Positions 10,847-22,000 of a stretch of 64,000 nucleotides of DNA are shown here, one piece after another. The notes under the pieces are model-generated. The model had not been told where the DNA came from, did no database searches, and was given only the letters and a program-made list of their open reading frames with translations. Source of the stretch: Climacteris rufus (Eukaryota; Chordata; Aves; Passeriformes; Climacteridae); the NCBI GenBank assembly GCA_013398175.1, contig VZRZ01002003.1, positions 525,505 through 589,504 on the forward strand. The letters are read 5' to 3'. Numbering within the stretch: position 1 is the first letter of the stretch; each line of letters begins with the position of its first letter. The position numbers and the translations under genes are program-made.

Positions 10847-12679
10847 CCAGCAACATCAGACACACAATTCTCCTGGCAGAGATGGCCCTTCCTGCTCATG
10901 TGAAGCCCACGAAACCAGCGTAGCAAAGCCAAACAGGTGCTTTTACACGAGGGGGAGGTGGCATTCGTTTGTAAAATGTCTGCAGCAGTTTATTGTACCT
11001 GCCTCTGTTCCCACACACAAGCGCAAAGAAACACGTTCTTCAGACAGACATTTGTCCAGTGCCACCCACACACGGGACAGAGGACTAGGGGCTCCAGAAG
11101 ACATGTCCTCCTCGTGTCTCCTCAGTGCCTCCTGGCCAGCTGTGATAAACTAATCTTTGACCTGATTTTTCATGCCTGTACAAGCTATTGCTCTTACTTT
11201 TCTAGCGCAGCAACAACATAAAAAGATCGGCCTACTTTGCTCTGTGTGTGTGCTGTCCTGGCAATCACCCTACTGCAATTGTGGCGGTGTGAGCACGAGC
11301 ACAGGTACAAAACCTCAGCAATGATGGCAGAGGAAGCTTATCAGTGTGGATGCCCACTTATTTTCTGTTGCATCTCTGGATCTCCATTAGTGATCAACCA
11401 CAGGAGCCCAACAGAGCAGTTCCTGAGCTGCAAGTATCACTGGGTTTATGACTTTAGTGAGATCAGAGCCCTAAACTTTCCACGTTCACCCTCTCCCTCA
11501 ACTCAAACTTTCTCAATATTGTGCTTTGAGATTGCCTTGCAAAGTAAATGAAGGATTGTGGACACTCAAAATAACTCAGAAGGCAGCCCAGCTTCCTTCA
11601 CTGCCTCATGCTCATCTGCCATGAAGTGAGGCTGCTTAAATCTCCTTTTTTGTTCCAGCTGCCGAGACAGACCCCTGCATGGTTTAAAGAGGGGAAACAG
11701 TGACTTGCACAACATCACCTTTGAACTCTTGGATCAAAGCAGCACCAAGGCCTTGGTGGGCAGCTGAGTGACCCACTGCACACTTGAGGGCACAGCAGAC
11801 AGAATTAACTCCAACAAGCCTGCAGAGATGCACTGGCAAACCATTATGTACTGATTCTTGGAGCTGGATACCCAGAGAGAAAATGCACAGCCACAGGCTC
11901 TTCTGGCAGTCAGACAGTGGGTTACCTTCCCACAGCAGGATGAGGACAGACAGCTGTGTCACATGCAGGTGGAGATGCACTAACATGGGAACGTGTAACA
12001 TTCCAAGAGCAAAAATGTGCAGTTTAAAATCCATCTGAGATAAATCACAGTTGTTGCAACACACACAGGCCTGAAGTTACCAGCAAGATACAATCCAATG
12101 AGTAAGCTTCTCATTTACAACAGGTGGTGTGAAGAAATTACAACAGAGCTTCCCTCCACATTGGTAAAAGCAGTGGCTGTTTGGGCATGTGGGCCTGCCT
12201 TGCCTCTCTGTACTCTGGGGAGATTGTTTCAGGAGGAAAGTGTTTTAGGCACAAAGGGCCAAGAATGCCCAGTGCTTTTCTGTCATCATGGCTCTCTCCT
12301 GAACAGGCCAAGATCTTCAAAGGATGGAAAAAGATATGGTTCTTGACACCAAAAATTCGGGTTTCTAGTTAACAAAATGAGCGACATGGTGACATGCACT
12401 GGGGAGAGAGGGTGGTCGGTTCCAGCCATAGTTAATTCAAGCACAACCACAGTTTAGGCCTGTAAGAAGGAAGCTGCAGATGCACAGTGAAAGCTACTAA
12501 TGTTTCAGGTGTTGAGAACATCATGGGACCAACAAAGTTACAGTTAAAACAGTGGTAAGACCACCGAAGGGCATTTTATGAGGAACTTCAAAAATATGTA
12601 AAAGAGACAGTACAAGTAGTTTAATCAGTAAATCAATGTAGCATGAGTTGTAAATGAGACAAAAGAATTCACAATAAAA

Positions 12680-12969
12680 AGATATTAAAATATTATTTAA
12701 TCATAAAATAGAATTACAGTAGTAGCTTTTTAGGGTGAGAATCTTTTTAGCACAACAGAAACAGTACCATCATATATTTAAAGTACATTTCGAGGGAGAA
12801 AAAGATCAGTTTTAAAATATTCCATGTATTTCAGTAGTTTTTCATCCTTTCCTGATGAAACATAATGGTGTTATGGTTTCAAAGCAAACGATGCTGAACA
12901 CCAGGATAAGACCTTCAGGCTTGTCTTGCTTACATTAGTCCTCTCTACTCCATTCTGAGGGGTGTGTAT
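12680..12969 (-). other. RGN: RGN-A 3' UTR (predicted)
   Basis: Sequence from the RGN-A stop codon to just past the first plausible poly(A) signal on the minus strand. It is AT-rich and non-coding. The cleavage point is inferred, not seen. Confidence 0.5.
12696..12701 (-). terminator. Candidate poly(A) signal of RGN-A (ATTAAA)
   Basis: ATTAAA on the minus strand about 270 nt after the stop. It is followed downstream by a T/GT-rich stretch (TCTTTTTATTGTG). No canonical AATAAA was found between the stop codon and this site. Confidence 0.4.
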
Positions 12970-13020
12970 TTAACCTGCAAATGGATACGGTGGGACTCCT
13001 TTCACCCCCAGTCCTGTTAT
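12970..13020 (-). CDS. RGN: RGN-A coding exon 6 with stop
   Basis: 51 nt encoding ITGLGVKGVPPYPFAG and TAA; human ends ITGLGVKGIAPYSYAG. The acceptor TTTTAACAG ends at 13021. The exon is phase 0, matching the AAG-ending exon 5. Confidence 0.95.
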   Translation of the reverse strand: MTGLGVKGVPPYPFAG

Positions 13021-16000
13021 CTGTTAAAACAGAGAGGAAAAAAATGTTAGAGCAATAATGCACCATTATCAGACACTTGTTTTCCTTGCACAACTAGAAA
13101 TGCTTTAATTTAGAAAAGAACTGTGTCCTCCAACTTGACATCCTACTATATTTTGCACGCATCAGCTCAACACAGCCAGGAATTTCAATGCATGCTCTTT
13201 CTCTAAAGCCCAGTAATCTCAGGCCAGAGTCCATTCCCCAAAAGCCTCTTCTTTTAAATAATGCTAAGCTTTAATTCTGCAGTTCACAATGTAACCTTCA
13301 GCATACACACACAGAGAAGAGCAGGGCTTTAAAACAAATCCCACTGGAACAAAGTTTTGAAGAGATAACTTAGTGATAATTAACTAGAAAATAAATAAAA
13401 GCAGATGCTTTTATCTGCCACTGATTAAGACACATAAGTATTAACCCATCCTTTCCACAATAAACAGAAAACGCAAACAGTGTTGGGAGGGGGAAAAGTA
13501 TAAAGAGATGATTGCGTAAAAAATTTGCACTATCATCATTGTTACAAAGTTTAAACCCAAAACTGTTTTCAAATCTCTAAATGCATTTAACTTTCTCATA
13601 CTGCAACAGGAACAAAAAACATGAACAATAGCTTAACATTTACGAACAATGTTCTAACAACCATCTTTTTCCAGCTTCCCACCACCCCAACTGGTTTGCT
13701 ACCTGAAAAAGTCAGAAGTGAAAAAATGGCCTCTGAAACAAAAAGAGAAAGTATCATTCACCTTGAAAATCCCACCAGCCTGTGGTTGCCGTGAAAGCGA
13801 CTCTTTATCCATCCCAAAACTGGCAGAAGTCACATACATTTCCGAATAATCCTTTCCTCCAAAACAGCAGGAAGTTGTTTTGTCAACTGGAAGTTTCACA
13901 GTCTGGAGTCTTTTTCCTGGAGGAAAACATGCATGATGTTTCCTGTTTGTCTACTTACAACAAGAAATTTAAACAAATTATTGTGAACAACCGTTGTGGA
14001 GCCAGGTGTTCCACAGAAGTGGGAACCAGGGCACGGGGAGGTCCCATCCTGACTTGTGAGCACCATGACAGGAAGAAACCAGACTCCTGTGAACCCTGTT
14101 GTTGATGATGTACCATTTGACAAGTTTCAGGTATCACAAACAAATCCCACTCCAATCCCAGCCTGTCCTCTAATTAAATGCTAACATCCACAGCACAGAC
14201 ACATATCTGAGCTCGTCATCTAGGCAGTCCATGCAGTCAATGGAAATGGGATACAATCCTCTCTGAAACAGGTCACATGAATCACGCCCTAGACCTGCTG
14301 ACTTTTCTACTTTTAACTACAAAGGCAGCCTGAAGCGAGCAGACCTCGTGCAGCATTACAGGCGTACCTCCTGCTACACCTCTGCTGCCTGCGGTTAAGG
14401 AAGATTAATTCCTAGAAGTTTGTCCTGAAATTTCAATCACCTTTCAAATCAAGCTTGCATAAAATAGGGATCATGGGACATGTCTGAATTTTACAAGAGT
14501 CTAGCACTACCATAAATAATATTTTGCATTTATTGTGCCAACAAACAGTTACTGTCTTAACAAGGGTAGCTAATAGATCACCTCCAGCTCTAATCAGAAA
14601 ACTGTCAAGACATCCTACAGCAAATCTTTCCAAAATTTCTGCTAACCCTGGGCACTAAGTGCTTCTTCCCATTATGCATATTCTATTTACCTACAACTGA
14701 ATTTCTCTTACTAGAAATATGCCAAAGCACATGAATTTCCTTACAAAACATGTAATTTCTCTGCCCTCCCAACTGCATAAGTAAAGGGCTTGGTCCATGT
14801 AGAGTAACTACCTTTACTGATGTGTTGAAACAGCAGGAGAGAAATTTTCATGCTGGAAACCCTACAAATTGGCTGACTTCAAGTCTGGGAGAAAATGAGT
14901 GGGAAACACATTCGAAGGGAAAAAACATGGACTGTAAGAAAAGAGGCATGAGCCCCAAAGACAAGGGGAGAAACCCTAGGGGTACTTGTAGGGTGCTCTC
15001 AGTGGATAACAACCTGGAAGATTTTGTTTACAAAGCTCTAAGAGGAGCAATGTCTCCCTGGAGTTGCAAGAAAATCCGCGCCTGGATGCTCTCCAGTCTA
15101 AGTATTACTCTGTGCTTGGTGTCTATAGAAGAGACAAATGTAGCAAATATTTTGACACTATAAAAACCAAAGGATATTAAAAACAATCAGGAAGAACTGT
15201 AAAACATTTACCTGAGGTTTAGATTGAACAGTGGGAAAAATTTATTCACTGAAAGGGTTGTCAAGCATTGCAACAGGCTGACCAGGAAAGTGGTGGAATC
15301 ATCATTCCTGGAAGTGTTTAAAAACCGTGTAGATGTGGTGCTTACAGACATGGTTTAGTGGTGGACTTGGCAGTGCTGGTTGGACTCGATGATCTTAGAG
15401 GTCTTTTCCAAACTTAATGGTTCTAGGATTCTAATTAAAAGACACAACTGCAAAAAACTAGCAGGTGACCAGAGTCACCAGAAAGACCAGAGTGACCAGA
15501 AAGACCAGAGTGACCAGAAAGTGTGAGAAGACTTGGTAACATACAAGTTGGACATCCCTTTGGAGTCCTTTGCAAACCCCATGGGATCAGCCATCAGCCT
15601 TTCCCTGCAGCACATCCTGAATCTAAAGTCAGCAGCCATCTATGCTAAAGAAGCCTAGACCTGAAAAGCTGCTTCAGCCTGAACCTCAAAACCTTCACTT
15701 AGGAAAGATGCCAAACAAACAAGTTTCTTCATCCTGCTGCCCTAAAAACAAAGTCCAGGCTTTGTTATCATTGAAATCTGAAAATCCCTCACGTGTTTTA
15801 GATAAGCTCTTTATCAGTGGGTGTATCTGCAACTGGCTGACAGCCATTCAAGCCACACTTAATGGCTATTGTGTGTTAAAAGAGAGGCTTTCACAGAATT
15901 CTCTTCAAACCTGTCTGGGTTAGCTCCCTAAAGAAGTACAATTCATTCAGAATTCAGTAAATTGCAGATTTTAGATATTACTTTAAAATGACAGCATGAG

Positions 16001-19000
16001 AGGGCAGGTGAGCGTGACATATTCACAAAAAAAAAAAGTGGCTCTTTTTGACATGGACACTTAACCTGTGAAACTTCACAACACTGTTACCTGCAGATGC
16101 TATGAGTTTTACATGGGTGAGGGGAGACAGAACAGGTTCATGGCAGGGAAATACACTGAGACCTATCAACACATCAGTATCTCACCCATCTGTGAGCACA
16201 GTTTAAGACTGGAGGTGCATTAGGGATATGTACTCTGCCATCAATATTCTCACTACCCCTATGAATCTGCTTATGGACACTATTCCCTCTAGCTTTCCCA
16301 TGAGAAAACACTTCCAAAAGGGAGAAGGAAGAAGACAAAAAGTGAAAAAATAAAGAACATGAAGGCCAGGGAGGAAAAAGGTAGAAACAGTGAACTAGAG
16401 AGGAAACAATAGTCTACTACTCCAGGAGGGTATTCAGAGGGCTGGTGGAGGTCACCAGGGAGTGCTCTGCCCACCAAAGTGGGAGGATGTGGGTCCAGAA
16501 ACAAGTCCCAGATCTGCTGGCACCTCCCAGCTGGAGCTTCCTTCTCCGAGGGCTGGGGTGCACACTCTGCAGTACAAGAGAAGTCCCACAGGTAGGCAAG
16601 ACCATGGCAGATCAAAAGGGAGGGGGAAAGCACAGCCTGGGCCTCAAGCAGAAGTTTCCAGCAGAGCCAGAAGCCAGGCTGCAGCCTGACCTGGCTGGTG
16701 CACACATGCCAGTGTCTGCTGTGCACTGCAGAGGAGCACTGCTGTCCTTGAACCCTCAGTGCCACAAACCCCCAAGCCTTCTACTTGACTCCAGATGCAT
16801 CCCAGTGCAGTTGTTCCTCTGCTGCATTATGCAAACTTCTGTTGTCTGGGATCTGTCAAAAGCACGCTCCCATTCTCACCCACTGGCCCCTTGGTTCAGT
16901 TTCCCTGAAGTGCTTTACATGTGTTTTTTACCCAGAAGAAATCATCCCTGGCACGTCACTGAATGAGAGTAGCAATGAACGACAGGCTCGGACAATGGGC
17001 ACACCCAAGCCATTACTGTGGGAATGATAAAATGCTGTGGGATTCATTAAGCTTTTTTAAACTATTTCATTGCAAAATTGATCATGCAAATAATTTTCAA
17101 CAATCAAAAAGATGTTGCTGGCATCAGTGTCCTTGTATTAAAATTTTGGCTACCCAAAATAATACAGTATGCTGAAGTAACAAGACTCAAAAAGTGTCTT
17201 AAGACATCTTTGTCATTTCATGGTTTGCTCATTTACATCATTTATCAATGAGGTAAACACTGTTTTTAAGTTTGGAGGATGCAAGATTCCAGTCACAAGT
17301 AGAATGATCATCTCCTTACCAACTTTACCTTTTCAAATACAACAGATGCTGGGAACAAAGAAGACTTATTTACAAAGGTAATTTTTGAGAGCAGGGGCAT
17401 GAAATTGGTTAAAATAATTAAAAAGGGGAAAAAAAAAAGAACTGTTTTAAAAAGAGTAAACAAACCAATTCTGTGAGGGAAAAAACCCCCAACACCTCTC
17501 ACTCCTTGTTTTTATTGCTGCTTCTCCTTCTTTTTAAAACAAAATTCCAGTCCATCTTTTGCATGGACTTACCTGTCTCAGGGTCGAGGCGAATCACTCT
17601 CCCACCATCATAACAAGCCACCCAGAGTTTGCCTTCTGTGTCAATGCACATCCCATCAGGAATGCTCTCCTCTTTTTCCATTTTGTATATGCTCCTACGG
17701 TTGCCTGCAGGGTAGAAAACCCACAGAACTGAGTGCAACAGTTGTTAAAATTTTTATCAGTCCCAGCTGAGCAGAGTTATTTGTACTATTATTTTCAAAA
17801 GCTGTGCTGAGGCCCTGAGTTTTTTTCATATGAAAGAAAGAGATTTTGTCTGCTGCCCTGTTTGTTTCCCGAGACAGTTGTTTCTCAGCATGAAAGCCTG
17901 TGGATCAGTTTCTGTCCACTGAAAGTATAATCCTTTTTTCTGGCATTCATTTCTAGTGCACCACTCGTGTTCCTACTTACAATATTAAATGAATAACTGA
18001 ATAAATTAATGTTAGATATAATCATAACATTCATTACTTGTTTTAAAAGCAGTTTGGATCATTTCAAGTATGGGTTGCTCCAGCTGGAGACTTTTCAAAC
18101 AGATTGCTGGAACATGCCAATAATCACTGTTCCAAGACAAAACTGACCTTCAGATCTATAAACTGAGAGCTTATATAAACACAGAGTTAGGAAAAGCATC
18201 AATTTCAAAGGCACACTATCAACCTAAAAACAAACAACTCTATCTGAACTTTTATCCACTGTTATTAAAGAAAATTCAACCCAACTTTCCAACATTGCTT
18301 ATTTTATGCTCTGACAACTTCAATGTTTCTCATATGCAGCAATATTTTTAATGAGTTTCCTTTTTGCTCCTGGGGATTGTCAGACTGCCCACAGAAGGAG
18401 CGAGCAAGAACTGAGTGAGAAAGAGGAGAAGCACCCTATTTCCTAAGGAAAAATTCAGTTGTAAGCCATAGCAGAGACACATTAGGACAAGGTGCTACAT
18501 CCAAAATTACTTTAAATCCACAGTTTTGAAACTAAACATCAAATTGGCTGAGTTTTTTTAAAGCAAAATACTGCAGCCCGTGTACTCAAAAGCAAATTAC
18601 CAGTCCAAGTCACTGGAATTTTTCTTTTGCCCGAGCTTGTAGAAGCCCTCAAGGCATTGTTTTGTTTTAAATTAATGAAGGAAGCTTTGAGTTACTGCTT
18701 TTCTGTTGTTGCCTAGTTCTTTCTGCAGCATTTTCGTTTAAAATCTTGTATTTTAAAAAATAAAACAGGGTGAAAAGTGAAAAAAATACCTAGAGAAGCT
18801 GGCAGAGGTTTTGGCCAAGCCTACAAGTTTGCTGTCACTTTGCCTGTGCTGTCAGTAACAAGAAACACGCAGCCACAGGAACCAAGTGAGATACACTTTG
18901 TCCTTTTCACACTGGAAGATCAGATATGCCTTGTGTTTAGTAACAGTAGTACAGACTACTACTCAAACTGCCATGCAATTTAATTACTTTATAGCATTTC

Positions 19001-22000
19001 CAAACGACCCTGACTGGTCTGAGCCAGGAGCCTATGCAGGCACAGATGTTAATATGGCTTCTGTTGTTTTGCTCTAAAGAGGTTTCTGAGTAAGTGCTCC
19101 CAAAGCTCTGATCATCTCTGTGTAACAACCAGAGCAGAACAATCTTTACACACAAACAGTTATTTTAGAATACCACCACTCATACCGATTTTTCCAGTTT
19201 GAAGGTCGTAATCAAAGGCATCCACGGAGTAGGACAAGCTGTCGATGTAAAAGAAGGTTCTGTGATCCAGTGACCAGTCCAGCCCATTAGAAATGTCCAC
19301 CTGGTCAAAGTGCTTCACCACTGAGAGATCAGGGAAGAGAGTGTACAGAGAGCCCTGGTGTCTCTCCAGCATAGCAGGACGAGTCTCCTCTGCCATGGTA
19401 CCTGTGCAGAGCCAGAGGGGAGAAAACAGGTTCAGAGGGAAGGGACTCTCCTCTCCTCCAGGCCTGGTGGAGAGACAGATCCTCCACATCCCCTTGCTGT
19501 GATGATGATCACACTGCCAGCATAGAAGGGAGCACTGCAAGGGGTTCTGAAATTTGAGGAAGAAATTGAGTTAAAAGCAAGAGGAAAAAGGTGGATTTCC
19601 AAAGTGCTTGCTTTTATCAGAAGGTGACAAAACAGCCAGTGTGTTTTTTTGTTGAGCATTTCCATGGCAGAAATGGTGTGCAGCATGATTCCTGGAAAAT
19701 GTTTCATTCAGTCATTCATATATTAAGACAGGTGTGGCCAGCATTTAACTTACAACAAATCTTAATGTCTTGTAGAGCTGAGAGAGTGGAAAAAAATTAT
19801 CTCCTCCCTCTGAATGAGGCTTACACTAAAGCCTCTTTTAAAGCAAATCTCATCTTTGCAGCTTGAAGTTGGCAGGCAAGACTGGCTCATGAGAGGCTGG
19901 TTAAGGTAAGCCTAGGGACTCAACAACACAGAAGAAGCACAGAATGGTGTTTTAAAAAACAGGAGGACTAGACCACAGCTGAGACTGGAGGGCACCTCTG
20001 GAGATCAACCAGGATCACCCCCTGCTCAGAGCAGGGTCAGACACCACAGGTTCCTCCCACCAATGTTGGCTGTTGAAGATCTCCGTGGATGAAGACTCCA
20101 CAGCCTCTCTGGACAACCTGTTCCACCGTTTGATCATCCTCAGTAAAACAGTTTTCTTACATTCCTACAGGATTTGCTGAATTTCAGTTTGTGCCCACTC
20201 CTTCTGGTCCTGTCAGTGGGCATCACTGAGCAGAGCCTGGGCTCCACCTTTTTTTGCTCCCTCTCAGTCAGGTACTTATACACACTGGTAAGATCCCCTG
20301 AGCCTTCTCATCTCCAAGATGAACAGTCACTTAGTTTTTAGAAATAAAATTCTGACTTATGAAGAACAAACCACACAATGTAGTAAATTTCTCGTTGGAA
20401 AATTATTTTCTATTGGAACCCTTCCAGTATATAAAACAAGGGAAGAGTCAAGTCTTCACCTGACAGAGAAGAGGCAAGGCCAGTATCTTAAACTAGGCAG
20501 GCTCCAGATAGCTGGCCTCTTTTTAACACAGCAGTCCAGATTAGATAGTGCTCCGGTGATACAGATTTGTAAATGGGATTAAACTCTGAAGACAACAAGA
20601 GAACTCCCCACCACTTCACCATGAAGGAAAAGTTGCTGCATCTACAACTGATTGCTGCATCTTCTCACCAAAAGCCAGCACGAAGGAAGCGGCTGCAGAG
20701 TACCTGCGAAATACCTCCCTGCAGGATCCACCTTCCCGTCGTTGAACCGGGTGTTTGCTTTATCCTTGTCCACTTGAGTAATGGTGGTTACCAGCTCCTC
20801 TTCCCATTTCAAAGCAGCAAACCTGGTTCCTAGGGTGATGACATAACCCCCAGACTTCCGCAGAGCCACGGAGCTCACAGGAGCACCTAGGAAGAGGGGG
20901 AAATGGAAAACTGGGCTGTGCTGTGAAGGGACATTTCTGCCCGCTATAGACATGCAAACCGAACTCCCCTTCCCAAGAGAAAAATCAATTGCCACAAGAG
21001 CAACTGCATTTATTTAGCCCAGCCCCTGCGTAAATGAGCCCTAAAGTGATGGAGGCAGATTATCTCTGCACCGGGACAGGTCACACTGGGCAAGAGAGAC
21101 GCCCTCCTGCACCACACTCTGCCATGCAGCCCAAACAAGCCTCCAGCAGCACCAAAAACACACCAAGGAGTGGCAGAGCTTCCCAAGAGCTGAAACAAAA
21201 CAGAACACTAGTAAATGCTCCGTGGTTAGTTTACATTCACTTGAGCTGTTATGCATAAAACCTCAATTGCAGGTTATTATAAAGGAATTAGCAAAAAAGC
21301 CCAGTGAGCGTGAAGACAACATTTCTGTAAAAGCCTACAATCAGATGCAATATAAGGAATAATAACTACAAGCAGGGGAACAAAGTCTGGCATAATATTT
21401 TCTATTCATGGGACTAATCACCAGCTTTCTAATTCAAAACCGAAATATTTCTTGTATTTATAGCTTTGTAGGGATATAATTAGGTAATAGTTTCACAAAC
21501 ACTTATAACCACCACTAGCCACCGCTGTTGCCAAGAGGAACTGCTCCTTTCTGGCTGTTTGCTCATGTCTCAGGATGCCCCTGCCCTTTGGAGCCCTGGC
21601 AGTGGTACCACTATGCCATAAATCTGAATGATATTTGCCCCCAGCCCTGGAGATGCACAGCTGACTGCGAGCTCAGCTCTAGCAGCTCCTTCACCCAGAG
21701 GTGTGTGACTGTGCTGGCCACTGTGTGAGGCCACTGGTAATCTGGGCTCATTTACCCTGGCCAAGAGGGTGCCACTTCTTCTCCCCGTGCCAGCACAGGA
21801 CAGCAGAGTCCCCACAGCCACGTGTGGCACCTGCCACGTGTAGTAATTTTGCTGCTCTTTGGATTGCCAGTAACCACAGCGGTAAAAGTGGTTTTCTGTC
21901 TGTATCAGCAGCAGGAGCTTTCCTAGCAGAATATGGGATTGCAACTCTACATTTGCTCTCCCGTGAAAACACCCGGGGCCATGGCTCAGAGGAGGCTGTC

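Larger units (their letters stand above)
4375..12679. other. Intergenic / RGN-B 5' region, no convincing gene
   Basis: About 8.3 kb between the RGN-B start exon and the RGN-A 3' end. The non-coding first exon and promoter of RGN-B should be in here but I could not fix them. Open frames up to 177 codons exist on both strands. None shows a recognisable protein family or splice-consistent partners. Apart from a short tandem repeat and a CpG cluster listed separately I see nothing. Confidence 0.6.

Noticed and set aside
16445..16966. 173-codon plus-strand frame and 158-codon minus-strand frame in the same place
   Set aside because: Both lie inside RGN-A intron 4, overlap each other on opposite strands and show no recognisable protein.
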